Shown here piece by piece: positions 15,900 through 26,784 of a stretch of 64,000 bases of DNA (position 1 is the stretch's first letter; each line of letters starts with the position of its first letter). Origin of the DNA: Anaerotruncus colihominis (GTDB lineage: Bacteria; Bacillota; Clostridia; Oscillospirales; Ruminococcaceae). Below the pieces are notes generated by a model. The model did not search any database and was not told where the DNA came from. It was given only the letters and a program-made list of their open reading frames with translations. The DNA is taken from NCBI GenBank assembly GCA_025146135.1, contig CP102255.1:1054001-1118000 (forward strand), given 5' to 3'. The position numbers and the translations under genes were made by a program.

Positions 15900-18695
15900 T
15901 CAGACATCGTGCATTTTCAGATATACAAGATAGGCGGCTCCACCTGCACACGCGAGGACAACCGCCGCGGCTAACACACCGAACAATGGGAAGGAGCGGC
16001 GCTGGTTGGAGGCGGGCTGTGTAACCTGTGGAACCGTCGGCTCAGTCACATCGATCTGTCCGGTCTGTGCTGTTTCGCGCTCAGGCTCGGAAGATTCCGC
16101 AGGTTCGCTCCCGGCAGGCTCCGAGGAAATCCCATCTGAGCCGCTGGTCGTGGGCGGCGGCAGGATTGTCTGTGTGACCGGCGGCGTGCTGTTGCCGCCG
16201 CCGGTTGAAGGATTCACTTTAATCTGCTCCTCATAGGAGTCGGTGGCGTTATCGTCGAGATCGATGTCGTAATCTTGCTCCAAATCCAACTCCGTGTCTG
16301 AAACAATATATGTACCCAGGATGCGAGTTCTGGTGGTCCATCCAGGAATTTCCCGCTCGCTGCGGCTATAAGAGAAACTACTTGTGACATCGGTCAGATT
16401 GCCGCGCGAATCGACCTCATAGATATAACAGTCATTGGGATAGGGGGTGTAATCATCATCCTCATCCCATGGGATGCCAAGCGTCAGATATGCACGGGAA
16501 GAGGAGGGAACCTCGGGATGGCCGACAAAGTCGTAAAACCAGAGGTTTGCATCCACCGGATCACCATACTCGCTGTAGATATCGACATCGGCCTTTGTGG
16601 ACAGGCGCGCATAGAAGCTGTCGGCGTCGTCAGAAGCATAAAATTCAAGCGCCGCGCGGTCATCACCCCATACATAAACGTTCCAGTCGTTATCGTCGGG
16701 ATCAAGGTAGACGTTATCGCCTGTATTAATGTTGTGATCGGAACCGGAAGTTTTGGTGTTGGCGATCCACATAGTGATATCAAGCGTCGCACAATCGCCG
16801 GAATGCCAGTCACCCTCGTCGCCGTCAGCGGTTTTCAGGGTGTTGCGCGCCTTAAAGGTGACAGTTGCAGTCGCTTTTTTTTCATCGGTTGAGGTCGAAT
16901 CTTTGAGTACAACCTTGAGATAGCTGCCGCGTGTGGACGAACCGCCTAACCGTTTTTCGTTGACCTGTGTGATGGAACGGATCAGAGATTTGCCGTCGCC
17001 CTCCTTGTCAATTGAAATTCGGAACAGACTGTCGTCAGCCAGTTGGCTTGCAGTTGCCATGCAGCCGTCGTCGAGGATGGTTGTCGGGTTGAATCTGTCG
17101 TCTCCAAGCTGGATATAGAAGGTGCGGTTTGGACGCACACCGTCAAGCGTAATACGCCCGTCGCCTGCAATAGAATCGATATCGAAGGCGTCGCCGTCCT
17201 TATCCTCGAGCGTGTCGCCGTCATCGTCAAACACGCCGGTCGGCATGGCGACGCTGCCCTTGTCACCGTTCGGCGCATAGGCCCCAAGCGAGGCTGTGAC
17301 TGTCAAAGCCGTCGCGTCGCTTTTGACGGCGGCGGCAAATGTCAGCGCGCGTCCGGGACTTGGCAGAGCGGGCATATTCTCGTTGACCCCGGTTACATTG
17401 AAAGCGGTGATCTGATAACCGCTTTTCGGAGTTAACTCAAATTGCAGCCGGTCGCCTGTCTGAACGGTGCCGGTTCCGGCCGCGACAACCTTGTTCTGCG
17501 TCAGGTTGCGTATAGTCAGCGTTCCCTGCTCGGTAACAAGCGTGGGAAGCGTGACGGTGACATCACGCTTCGCAGCCGTCTGGAAGGTGGCTGCAACGCT
17601 TGTGACCGCTTCCTTGACGGTATAGGGGACCGTGATTGTATCGCCGGTATGGGCGGCCGCACGGGCCGGACTGTTGAGATCATAGATGATTTCGCCGTTG
17701 ACAGTAAGCGTTACAAGCTCCTTGCCATCATTGGGGACGATCCGGAATTCGAGCTGCGCTCCAACAGGCAGGGTCGTATCTGCCGTCAATGGCTGACCAT
17801 TGTAATAAATTGTAAGCTTGCCATCCGCTGGCTGTGTGTCGGGGATCTCAACCGGTACGCTGTCCGCGGTCTTGAAAGCTGCTGCAAAGAGAATATCACC
17901 CTTGAGCGTATAGGGCGCGCCGCTTGCAATCGGCGTGCCGCCGGCCGTCAATGTATCGAGAACATAACCGTCGCTGGGCGTCGCTGTAACGACCAGCTCC
18001 GTGCCCCAGTCGAGCTTTGTACCGCTCGCGACGGGCTGGCCGCCGTTTGTGACGGACAGTGTTCCGTTAACGGGCGCGTCATAAGTGACGGAATGCTGGA
18101 GCGCCTTAAAGGACGCCGCGACCGTCGTATCCTGCTTGAGCGTAAAAGTCGCGCCGCTTGCGACCGGCGTGCCGCCGGCCGTCAGCGTATTGAGTGCATG
18201 GCCCTCGTCAGGCGTCGCCGCGACAGTCAGCACTGTGCCCCAATCAAGCTTTGTACCGCTCGCGACGGGCTGGCCGCTGTTCGTGACGGACAGCGTACCA
18301 CCGGTGGGAGCAGTATATGTAACAGAATACTGCATCGGTTCAAAGACGGCGGCAATGGTTTTGTCCATGTCCGCAGACTGGAAAGATACTGTATACGGCG
18401 GTGTCAATGCGATGCCCTTTGCGGCAAGGCTTAAAAGCCGCTGGCCCTCGCCGGGAACAGCTTCGATTTTGATTGCGGTATTTGCGGGGACAGCCGCCTG
18501 GCCATTGACAACCGGATAAAATTTAGACGAGTCATCCCTCTCGCTCAGTTTGATTTCACCGCTGCCTGTAACTGAAACGGTGACAACGACGCCGGTGTCG
18601 AGAACCGGATCGGCTGCACCCTCCGCGAGCACCACCGCCGAGATGCAGCCCGCCAGCAAAATACAGGCAAGTATCAATGAAAGGACACGCTTCAT
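15900..18695 (-). CDS. Membrane-anchored surface protein with divergent InlB B-type repeats
   Basis: A 931-aa exported protein. The N-terminus is a signal peptide (possible lipobox LAGC at 14-17, but hydrophobic sequence continues past it). Residues ~40-118 form a degenerate repeat and 122-197 and 199-274 two near-identical ~76-aa repeats (core VTYxAPxxGTLSVTN...PVASGTKLDWGT), like the divergent InlB B-repeat fold of Gram-positive surface proteins. A further extracellular region lacks a family I can name and contains acidic D/N-rich stretches. After a Pro/Ser/Thr/Glu-rich stalk (~820-900) comes one membrane helix near the C-terminus with a short cytoplasmic tail. It is probably an adhesin or surface-interaction protein. 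AGGAGG precedes the ATG. Confidence 0.8.
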   Translation of the reverse strand: MKRVLSLILACILLAGCISAVVLAEGAADPVLDTGVVVTVSVTGSGEIKLSERDDSSKFYPVVNGQAAVPANTAIKIEAVPGEGQRLLSLAAKGIALTPPYTVSFQSADMDKTIAAVFEPMQYSVTYTAPTGGTLSVTNSGQPVASGTKLDWGTVLTVAATPDEGHALNTLTAGGTPVASGATFTLKQDTTVAASFKALQHSVTYDAPVNGTLSVTNGGQPVASGTKLDWGTELVVTATPSDGYVLDTLTAGGTPIASGAPYTLKGDILFAAAFKTADSVPVEIPDTQPADGKLTIYYNGQPLTADTTLPVGAQLEFRIVPNDGKELVTLTVNGEIIYDLNSPARAAAHTGDTITVPYTVKEAVTSVAATFQTAAKRDVTVTLPTLVTEQGTLTIRNLTQNKVVAAGTGTVQTGDRLQFELTPKSGYQITAFNVTGVNENMPALPSPGRALTFAAAVKSDATALTVTASLGAYAPNGDKGSVAMPTGVFDDDGDTLEDKDGDAFDIDSIAGDGRITLDGVRPNRTFYIQLGDDRFNPTTILDDGCMATASQLADDSLFRISIDKEGDGKSLIRSITQVNEKRLGGSSTRGSYLKVVLKDSTSTDEKKATATVTFKARNTLKTADGDEGDWHSGDCATLDITMWIANTKTSGSDHNINTGDNVYLDPDDNDWNVYVWGDDRAALEFYASDDADSFYARLSTKADVDIYSEYGDPVDANLWFYDFVGHPEVPSSSRAYLTLGIPWDEDDDYTPYPNDCYIYEVDSRGNLTDVTSSFSYSRSEREIPGWTTRTRILGTYIVSDTELDLEQDYDIDLDDNATDSYEEQIKVNPSTGGGNSTPPVTQTILPPPTTSGSDGISSEPAGSEPAESSEPERETAQTGQIDVTEPTVPQVTQPASNQRRSFPLFGVLAAAVVLACAGGAAYLVYLKMHDV
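17874..18332 (-). repeat. Tandem ~230-bp coding repeat (InlB-like modules)
   Basis: Two adjacent units, about 18105-18332 and 17874-18101, encode near-identical 76-aa modules and share long identical DNA runs, consistent with a recent duplication. A third, diverged module precedes them. Confidence 0.75.
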
Positions 18696-18813
18696 GGTTG
18701 GTCCTCCTTTTCTTTGGTCAGCCGAAGGGCAGACACATCCTTATTATATTCAGTATTATTTTACCGGAGAAATATGTACGAATCATGTCGAGAATGTGTC
18801 TGAAATATGAATA

Positions 18814-18835
18814 GGGCGTCGGAATTCCGACGCCC
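18814..18835 (-). terminator. Terminator after the HPr-like gene
   Basis: A perfect 11-bp palindromic stem (18814-18824 with 18825-18835) lies 14 nt past the HPr-like stop. There is no loop spacing beyond the central bases and only a weak T run, so it may be an imperfect terminator. Confidence 0.6.
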
Positions 18836-18849
18836 CGCTGTTCGTTTGA

Positions 18850-19083
18850 TTATTCCGGGTCATTGACAATCCACTGGCTGATATGCTTGATAAAAGTAGA
18901 ATCCTCAGTGACAACCTTGACAGGCTTCGTATAATCGAGCGCCATCAGGCCCAAAATCGATTTGGCATCCGCGATTTTACCATCTGCTGTGTGCACGCCG
19001 ATATCTTCGGACGACTGCATAGCCTGATACATAAACTGGCGAAGATCTTCGGCCGAATGGAGCATGACGTTTTTGATAATCAT
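18850..19083 (-). CDS. HPr-like phosphocarrier-family protein
   Basis: This 77-aa HPr fold protein contains the Ser46-region signature as DAKSILGLM followed by the final strand. The His15 loop GLHARPA of PTS phosphocarriers is replaced by MLHSAEDLRQF, without the conserved Arg and Pro, so PTS phosphotransfer is doubtful. Similar short HPr-like proteins without a canonical His site occur in Clostridia and may act like Crh, as regulators. A strong AAGGAGG precedes the ATG at 19083. It is a single gene with its own terminator. Confidence 0.8.
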   Translation of the reverse strand: MIIKNVMLHSAEDLRQFMYQAMQSSEDIGVHTADGKIADAKSILGLMALDYTKPVKVVTEDSTFIKHISQWIVNDPE

Positions 19084-19261
19084 AATGATGACCTCCTTAT
19101 GAAGTGTCTGTTTAGTTTCCTCTTTTTACATCTTTATTAAACTACATTTTCCGAAGAATGTCAATATGTATAATAAAATTTTTTGTGATTGTACAAAATG
19201 ACAGATATTAGCAGTCTCTGTATTTGAGTGACAAAAAACTGTAAACATTTCGTGAATTCAC

Positions 19262-19289
19262 TTGACATCTCTGGAAAATGTGGTACATT
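19262..19289 (+). promoter_or_regulatory. Sigma-A-type promoter of the hrcA-dnaK operon
   Basis: -35 TTGACA (19262-19267), 16-bp spacer, -10 TACATT (19284-19289). Transcription would start about 19296, at the edge of the CIRCE operator. Confidence 0.75.
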
Positions 19290-19296
19290 AGTGTTG

Positions 19297-19323
19297 TTAG
19301 CAATCAAAAAGGATGAGTGCTAA
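19297..19323 (+). promoter_or_regulatory. CIRCE operator (HrcA binding site)
   Basis: TTAGCAATC (19297-19305), a 9-bp spacer and GAGTGCTAA (19315-19323) match the CIRCE consensus TTAGCACTC-N9-GAGTGCTAA with one change in the left arm. It lies between the promoter and the hrcA start, where HrcA represses its own operon. Confidence 0.95.
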
Positions 19324-19342
19324 AGCAAGCGGGGTGAGATCG

Positions 19343-20371
19343 TTGAAGCTCGATATCAGGAAATTAAAAATCCTGACGGCCATTGTTGAGACATATATTG
19401 AAACTGGTGAGCCTGTCAGCTCGAAGATGCTGACTGAAAAACTCGGACTGCAGGTTTCCTCAGCCACGATCCGCAACGATATGGCGGCACTCTTTGAAAT
19501 GGGCCTGCTCGAACAGCCGCACACGTCCGCGGGGCGCGTGCCGTCGCATCTGGGATACCGCATTTATGTTGACCAGCTCATGCGATGCGAACCTCTTTCA
19601 GATGAAGAACGCCGCGAGATCGACGCTCTGTTTAATGTGCGCGACCCCGATCCCGACAAATTGCTTGAGGACGCGGCCGAGGCGCTGGCTGATTATACGA
19701 ACTGCGCGACCGTATCCACTACGATCACGCCGCGCACGGTCCAGGTCAAGCGCATTGAAATCGTACCTGCGGGCGCGCGGACTGTGGTTGTGCTCGTTAT
19801 CGCGACAAACGGCGTGATCAAAAATAAAGTCTGCCGCGTCGACTTCAGGCTGACGAACGAACTGGTCGGTTTTTTAAACCAGTTTGCCAACGGCCGCCTC
19901 GTCGGTAAGCCGGTCAGTGAGATTTCGCAGTATTATGTCAACTCGATCGCCGTCACGCTCGGAGAATATTCCGCACCGTTTGTTCCGGTGCTCGCCACGA
20001 TTTACGAGCTTTGCCGCGAGATCAGCGAAGGGCAGTTTTATACGTCGGGGGGCGCGAACCTGCTTGGCTACAAGGAGTTTGGCGACATTGCGCGCGAACT
20101 GCTTTTGACGATGAACAGCCGCAGCGATCTGCTCGGAGTGCTCGCCTCGCGCGACGACGCGGTATTCATCAGCATCGGCAAGGAGAACTCAAAAAGCGAG
20201 TTGGCTGACACCTCGGTTGTGGTGACACACTACAAGATCGGGGAACAGAACTCGGGAGCGATCGGTGTGATCGGGCCGGTGCGTATGGATTACGCTAAGA
20301 TTATTCCGCACCTTGAATATTTTTCACAGACGCTCGGAAAGCTTTTGGCGGAAACCTTTGAACAGGAATAG
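19343..20371 (+). CDS. hrcA: Heat-inducible transcription repressor HrcA
   Basis: HrcA (342 aa) binds CIRCE and represses class I heat-shock genes. The N-terminal winged helix reads KLKILTAIVETYIETGEPVSSKML, followed by SSATIRNDMAALFEMGLLEQPHTSAGRVPS; the rest is the GAF-like and dimerisation domain. I chose a TTG at 19343, directly after GGGGTGAGATC (a good match to the anti-Shine-Dalgarno sequence) and where family members begin. The ATG at 19313 lies inside CIRCE and would add ten extra residues. It is the first gene of hrcA-grpE-dnaK-dnaJ-prmA-rsmE. Confidence 0.96.
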   Translation: MKLDIRKLKILTAIVETYIETGEPVSSKMLTEKLGLQVSSATIRNDMAALFEMGLLEQPHTSAGRVPSHLGYRIYVDQLMRCEPLSDEERREIDALFNVRDPDPDKLLEDAAEALADYTNCATVSTTITPRTVQVKRIEIVPAGARTVVVLVIATNGVIKNKVCRVDFRLTNELVGFLNQFANGRLVGKPVSEISQYYVNSIAVTLGEYSAPFVPVLATIYELCREISEGQFYTSGGANLLGYKEFGDIARELLLTMNSRSDLLGVLASRDDAVFISIGKENSKSELADTSVVVTHYKIGEQNSGAIGVIGPVRMDYAKIIPHLEYFSQTLGKLLAETFEQE

Positions 20372-20408
20372 ATATTACAATAACACAAACAGATAGGTAG
20401 TGATCAGA

Positions 20409-20948
20409 ATGCCCGATACCACCATGAACGATCAGATGGAGCAGGAGCCGCAGGCGCAGGACGTGCCTGAAGAAACTCCCGCGCAGGAGCAGACCGCGCA
20501 GGAGGAGCAGGATGGCGAGGCGAAGCTTCAGGCGCAGGTGGCCGATCTGAACGACCGCCTGTTGCGCACCATGGCGGAGTACGACAATTTCCGAAAGCGC
20601 AGCCAGCGAGAAAAGGAATCTATTTATCCGCAGGCGACGGCCGCTGCCGTCGCGCAGTTCGTGCCGGTTGCCGACACGATCGAGCGGGCGCTCGCGGCGC
20701 CGTGCGCCGACGAGGAGTATAAAAAGGGCGTTGAAATGATTTTGCAGAATTTCAACGACATTCTTGCCAAGATGGGCGTCGAGGCGTTCGGTGCTCCAGG
20801 CGATACATTCGATCCGCAGGTGCACAACGCTGTGATGCATATTGAGGATGAGGCGGCCGGGGCAGGTTCGATCGTCGAGGTGTTCCAAAAGGGATACCGC
20901 CTGGGCGAGCGGATCATCCGGCACGCGATGGTGAAGGTAGCCAATTAG
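20409..20948 (+). CDS. grpE: Nucleotide exchange factor GrpE
   Basis: GrpE (179 aa) releases ADP from DnaK. It has a charged, Gln/Glu-rich N-terminal extension, a long coiled coil ([26 protein letters not shown]) and the C-terminal beta domain ending [18 protein letters not shown], the family signature. The ATG at 20409 is preceded by AGGTAGTGATC. It sits between hrcA and dnaK. Confidence 0.96.
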   Translation: MPDTTMNDQMEQEPQAQDVPEETPAQEQTAQEEQDGEAKLQAQVADLNDRLLRTMAEYDNFRKRSQREKESIYPQATAAAVAQFVPVADTIERALAAPCADEEYKKGVEMILQNFNDILAKMGVEAFGAPGDTFDPQVHNAVMHIEDEAAGAGSIVEVFQKGYRLGERIIRHAMVKVAN

Positions 20949-21021
20949 TTTGGGCGGCTGTTTTGCCGCCAATATAAATTCTGTTACATTTTATTTTTCA
21001 ATATTTTGGAGGGCTTACATT

Positions 21022-22863
<1,842 letters not shown>

Positions 22864-22882
22864 TAAAATAGGCGAGGTATGC

Positions 22883-22906
22883 AGGCGGGCGCGTACACGC
22901 CCGCCT
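22883..22906 (+). terminator. Hairpin between dnaK and dnaJ
   Basis: AGGCGGGCG (22883-22891) pairs perfectly with CGCCCGCCT (22898-22906); only two T residues follow, so it is more likely a partial terminator or mRNA 3'-end stabiliser than a full stop. Confidence 0.55.
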
Positions 22907-22981
22907 TTGCTTAGAGCCGTTTGAAAATGAACCCAACCGTTCGTTTGCAGGCGGCTCCCAGTGTCAACAGAGGTGAGGAAA

Positions 22982-24142
22982 TTGGCTGATAAGCGGGATT
23001 ATTATGAAGTGCTTGGCGTCGCGAAGGATGCCTCCGCGGACGATTTGAAAAAAGCATACCGCAAGCTGGCGAAAAAGTACCACCCCGATCTGAATCCCGG
23101 CGACAAGACGGCCGAGGCGAAATTCAAGGAGGTCAACGAGGCATACGAGGTTCTCAGCGACTCCACGAAGCGTCAGCGGTACGATCAGTTCGGCCACGCG
23201 GGCGTGGACCCGTCCTATGGCGCGGGCGCAGGCGGCGCGGGAGGCTTTGGCGGCGGTTTCGGCGGCTTTGATGTCGGGGATATTTTCGAAAGCTTTTTTG
23301 GCGGCGGTTTCGGCGGATTTGGCGGCAGCACACGTACACGCAATCCCAACGCGCCGATCCGCGGCAATGATGTTAATGTTACAATCGGGCTGGCCTTCAT
23401 GGAGGCGGCCAAAGGCTGTAAGCGCCAAATACAGGTGCAGCGCTTGGAAAAATGCGAGACATGCGGCGGCAGCGGCTCCAAAAGCGGCACCGCGCCTGAA
23501 GCGTGCCCCGACTGCGGCGGCACAGGCCAAGTCAAGGTGCAGCAGCGCACGCCGATCGGCGTGATCCAGACTTCGCGCACCTGCCCGAAATGCTCCGGAA
23601 AGGGCAAGATCATCAAGGAGCCGTGCGCCGACTGTCACGGTATGGGCCGCGTGCGCAAAACACGCACGCTGGAGGTTTCTGTCCCGGCCGGCATCGACGA
23701 CGGGCAGACGTTTGTACTGCGTGGCCAAGGTGATCAGGGCGTCAACGGCGGACCTGCCGGTGATGTGAATATCATGGTTACGCTGCGCCCTGACACGCTG
23801 TTCGAACGCGACGGCTTTGATGTGTGGTGCGATATCCCGATTACATTCTCGCAGGCTGTGCTCGGCGACGAGATCGTCGTGCCCACGATTGACGGCAAGG
23901 TGAAGTATACGGTACCCGAGGGCACGCAGTCCGGGACGGTGTTCCGCCTGCGCAACAAGGGTATCCCATATGTCAATGGCCGCGGCCGCGGCGACCAGTA
24001 TGTAAAGGTCAATATCGAGGTCCCGCGCAATCTGAATGCGAAGCAGAAGGATGCGCTTAAAAAGTTTGAGGAACTTTCGAGCGAAAAAAATTATGAAAAG
24101 CGGAAAAGCTTTTTTGAAAAGCTGCGGGATGCAATGAAATAA
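22982..24142 (+). CDS. dnaJ: Chaperone DnaJ (Hsp40, type I)
   Basis: DnaJ (386 aa) stimulates DnaK ATPase and delivers clients. It has a J domain (residues 4-70) with the HPD tripeptide in [10 protein letters not shown], a Gly/Phe-rich linker (~75-115), four zinc-finger CxxCxGxG repeats ([32 protein letters not shown]) and the C-terminal client-binding domains. The start is a TTG at 22982 following AGGTGAGG, giving the family N-terminus [12 protein letters not shown]. The terminator at 24175 closes this part of the operon. Confidence 0.97.
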   Translation: MADKRDYYEVLGVAKDASADDLKKAYRKLAKKYHPDLNPGDKTAEAKFKEVNEAYEVLSDSTKRQRYDQFGHAGVDPSYGAGAGGAGGFGGGFGGFDVGDIFESFFGGGFGGFGGSTRTRNPNAPIRGNDVNVTIGLAFMEAAKGCKRQIQVQRLEKCETCGGSGSKSGTAPEACPDCGGTGQVKVQQRTPIGVIQTSRTCPKCSGKGKIIKEPCADCHGMGRVRKTRTLEVSVPAGIDDGQTFVLRGQGDQGVNGGPAGDVNIMVTLRPDTLFERDGFDVWCDIPITFSQAVLGDEIVVPTIDGKVKYTVPEGTQSGTVFRLRNKGIPYVNGRGRGDQYVKVNIEVPRNLNAKQKDALKKFEELSSEKNYEKRKSFFEKLRDAMK

Positions 24143-24174
24143 AAATGGAACATTTTTCAAATTAAATTGTTTAC

Positions 24175-24203
24175 AAAACCGCCCTTTGAAACAGGGCGGT
24201 TTT
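24175..24203 (+). terminator. Terminator after dnaJ
   Basis: An 11-bp perfect stem (24175-24185 with 24193-24203), 7-nt loop and T-rich end, 32 nt past the dnaJ stop; prmA-rsmE downstream may therefore have a separate promoter or depend on read-through. Confidence 0.85.
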
Positions 24204-24262
24204 GTTGTATACTATAAAATACGGTATGTTCGGCCGTGGACAGAGAACAGGGAGGACATTTT

Positions 24263-25183
24263 ATGCAGTATAGTGAAATCCGAATTCGGGTGCGCACGCA
24301 GGATGTGGATACAGCCGGCGCGATTGCCGGGTTGGTTGTCCCATATGGCTTTTATATTGAGGACTACAGCGATATTGAGGAGTTGGCCCCGCAGATTGCG
24401 CATATCGATCTGATCGAACAGGAGCTGTTGGAACGCGACCGCACGCACGCAGTCATCCATTTGTATATTTCCCCTGATGAAAATCCGGCGGAGGCCGTGT
24501 CATTTCTGCGCGAACGCTTCGATGCAGCCGGGATTTCCTACACAGTCCAAACAGATCTTGTTGATGAGGAGGACTGGGCGACAGCCTGGAAAAAATATTA
24601 CTTCCCGACAAAAATCGGCGAGCGGCTTGTGATCTGCCCGTCGTGGGAAAGCTACGCTCCCGCGCCGGGAGAAACTGTTCTGACCATGGATCCCGGCATG
24701 GCTTTTGGAACAGGCACGCATGAGACAACGCGTTTGTGCATACAGCTTCTTGAGGAGGCTGTTACGCCCGGTATGGATCTGCTCGACATTGGAACAGGCA
24801 GCGGCATCCTGGCGATCGCCGCGCTACTGTTCGGCGCGCGGGCGGCCGTCGGCGTCGATATCGACGAGGTGGCGGTGCGCGTCGCACGCGAAAATGCAAA
24901 GGCAAACGGCGTCGGGGGCAGGGCACGCTTTATTGCGGGTGATCTGGCCGCGAAGGTCGACGGTGTCTTTCCGGTTGTGACGGCCAATATTGTCGCCGAT
25001 GTGATCATCCGTCTGATTCCCGACCTTGGGCGTTTTCTGACAGAAGGGGGCGCGTTTATCGCCTCAGGAATCATCGACGCGCGCGAGCGGGATGTAACAT
25101 CGGCATTGGAAGCGGCTGGATATCGTGTTGAAAAGCGGTGTGAGTCCGGCGGATGGGTTGCGCTTTTGGCGCGCCAGGCTTGA
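24263..25183 (+). CDS. prmA: Ribosomal protein L11 methyltransferase
   Basis: PrmA (306 aa) trimethylates ribosomal protein L11 using SAM. The N-terminal ~110 residues are the L11-recognition domain; the C-terminal Rossmann methyltransferase carries MDPGMAFGTGTHETTR, DIGTGSGILAIAA (motif I) and VTANIVADVI (the N-I/V-x-A catalytic motif). The start at the ATG at 24263 follows GGGAGGAC. It is 13 nt upstream of rsmE, the common Firmicutes arrangement behind dnaJ. Confidence 0.96.
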   Translation: MQYSEIRIRVRTQDVDTAGAIAGLVVPYGFYIEDYSDIEELAPQIAHIDLIEQELLERDRTHAVIHLYISPDENPAEAVSFLRERFDAAGISYTVQTDLVDEEDWATAWKKYYFPTKIGERLVICPSWESYAPAPGETVLTMDPGMAFGTGTHETTRLCIQLLEEAVTPGMDLLDIGTGSGILAIAALLFGARAAVGVDIDEVAVRVARENAKANGVGGRARFIAGDLAAKVDGVFPVVTANIVADVIIRLIPDLGRFLTEGGAFIASGIIDARERDVTSALEAAGYRVEKRCESGGWVALLARQA

Positions 25184-25196
25184 GGAGGATGAGCAT

Positions 25197-25922
25197 ATGC
25201 CGCGCTTTTTTTGTGGGCAGGTCTGCGGCGATACAGCGGTCGTAACCGGTGAGGACGCGCGCCATATGGCGCTTTCGCTTCGTATGAAAATCGGCGAGGC
25301 AGTGACGGTGTGCGACGGCGCGGGACGTGACTATCAATGCCGGATCGAAACGATTGCCCCGGAGCAGGTGCTTTTGCGTGTCGGACAGTCCGCTGTGTCG
25401 GCCGGGGAACCGCGTGTGGAAATCACATTGTATCAGGCGATGCCAAAGGGCGATAAATTTGAATCGATTGTACAAAAGGCCGTTGAGCTTGGCGCCGCGC
25501 GCATCGTGCCGGTGCTGACGCACCGGTGCGTGTCGCGTCCGGACGAAAAGGCGATGCGCAAAAAGCTGGAACGCTATAACCGCATCGCGCTGGAGGCTGC
25601 CAAGCAGTGCGGCCGCGGTCGGATCCCACAGGTGGAGCCGATGCTCCATTTTTCCCAGGCGGTCGAACGTATGAAATGCGAACCTTTGGCAATCCTTTTT
25701 TATGAGAACGCAGACCAGCCGTTGCATCAAGCGCTCAGATCCGGCGTTGGCGGCCGAATTTCTCTAATGGTGGGCAGCGAAGGCGGTTTCGAGCCGTCGG
25801 AGGCGGGGTTCGCGGTTGAAAACGGGCTGATGGCTCTGTCGCTCGGCAGCCGCATCCTGCGTTGTGAGACGGCGCCGGTTGCGGCGCTCGCAGCGATTCT
25901 GTATGCTGCGGGGGAGTTTTGA
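25197..25922 (+). CDS. rsmE: 16S rRNA (uracil-1498-N3)-methyltransferase
   Basis: RsmE (241 aa) methylates U1498 of 16S rRNA. It is a SPOUT-fold enzyme with an N-terminal PUA-like domain (HMALSLRMKIGEAVTVCDG) and the knot motifs LMVGSEGGFEPSEAGF and LSLGSRILRCETAPVAAL. The ATG at 25197 follows GAGGAGGATGAG. It is the last gene of the heat-shock/methyltransferase group. Confidence 0.96.
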   Translation: MPRFFCGQVCGDTAVVTGEDARHMALSLRMKIGEAVTVCDGAGRDYQCRIETIAPEQVLLRVGQSAVSAGEPRVEITLYQAMPKGDKFESIVQKAVELGAARIVPVLTHRCVSRPDEKAMRKKLERYNRIALEAAKQCGRGRIPQVEPMLHFSQAVERMKCEPLAILFYENADQPLHQALRSGVGGRISLMVGSEGGFEPSEAGFAVENGLMALSLGSRILRCETAPVAALAAILYAAGEF

Positions 25923-25965
25923 TCATATATGTCCCAATCGGATATATGGAAGGATGTGACATTGT

Positions 25966-26784
25966 ATGAGTCGAAGGAGAAAGCGCTCGGGCGGCAGTCG
26001 TCTTGCGGCGGTTCTTACAACGCTTTGTATGTTTTTTTTGATGGGCATGGTTCCTTTTGTATTGATCGCCGCGGCACGGCAGCCTGGGGAAAAGCAGGAG
26101 GAGGCCGCTGTGCAAATTGAAGAAAAGATATCCAAGCCGGAATCGGTACCGGAGCAGACGCATGTTTCGGATATACGCGAAGGGGAGGAGATCACCGCGG
26201 AGGGGAAAGACAATTTGCTGATTCTTGTAAACGCACAGTATCCCATGTCTGAGGATTATGCGCCGCTTGAGCTTGAAAAGGTGCAGGGCGATTATCAGAT
26301 GGATACGCGCGCCGCCGGGCCGATGCGTCAAATGATTGCGGATGCGCGTGCGCAGGGTGTGGAACTGCTGCTTTGTTCAGCGTATCGGACGCGCGCGCGG
26401 CAGGAGGTCAATTTTCAAAACAGCGTAGACACTTATATGGCGATGGGTTACAGCGAGGATCAGGCTGTTATGGCGACGGCCAGGCTGATTGCAGTGCCGG
26501 GCACAAGCGAGCATGAGACGGGGCTTGCGGCTGATATAGTAACGCCGTCCTATCAGCGTCTGGATGCGGGATATGCCGGTACAAAGGCCGCAAGGTGGCT
26601 TTTGGAAAATGCGGCGTCATACGGCTTTGTTCTGCGCTATCCAGAGGACAAAACGGAAATCACCGGCATTGATTATGAGCCGTGGCACTATCGCTATGTC
26701 GGCGTGGAGGCGGCGAAGGAGATCATGGCGCAGGGACTCTGCCTAGAGGAATACGCAGCGTTGAGGGAGCATCAGAATGCTTGA
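25966..26784 (+). CDS. D-alanyl-D-alanine carboxypeptidase, VanY/LdcB (M15) family
   Basis: This 272-aa enzyme has an N-terminal membrane anchor (residues ~12-35) and an extracytoplasmic M15B zinc peptidase domain that trims terminal D-Ala (or similar) from peptidoglycan stems. The zinc ligands are visible in TSEHETGLAADI (SxHxxGxAxD) and EPWHYRY (catalytic Glu and His ligand). Start at the ATG at 25966 after GGAAGG. It overlaps the next gene by 8 nt, so the two are probably co-translated. Confidence 0.93.
   Translation: MSRRRKRSGGSRLAAVLTTLCMFFLMGMVPFVLIAAARQPGEKQEEAAVQIEEKISKPESVPEQTHVSDIREGEEITAEGKDNLLILVNAQYPMSEDYAPLELEKVQGDYQMDTRAAGPMRQMIADARAQGVELLLCSAYRTRARQEVNFQNSVDTYMAMGYSEDQAVMATARLIAVPGTSEHETGLAADIVTPSYQRLDAGYAGTKAARWLLENAASYGFVLRYPEDKTEITGIDYEPWHYRYVGVEAAKEIMAQGLCLEEYAALREHQNA

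Noticed and set aside
19313..19342. ATG start of hrcA at 19313
   Set aside because: It lies inside the CIRCE operator with poor spacing from any Shine-Dalgarno sequence. The TTG at 19343 has a better site and gives the family N-terminus.
22964..24160. 398-codon minus-strand frame opposite dnaJ
   Set aside because: It is a mirror of the repetitive G/F-rich and zinc-finger codons of dnaJ; no recognisable protein.
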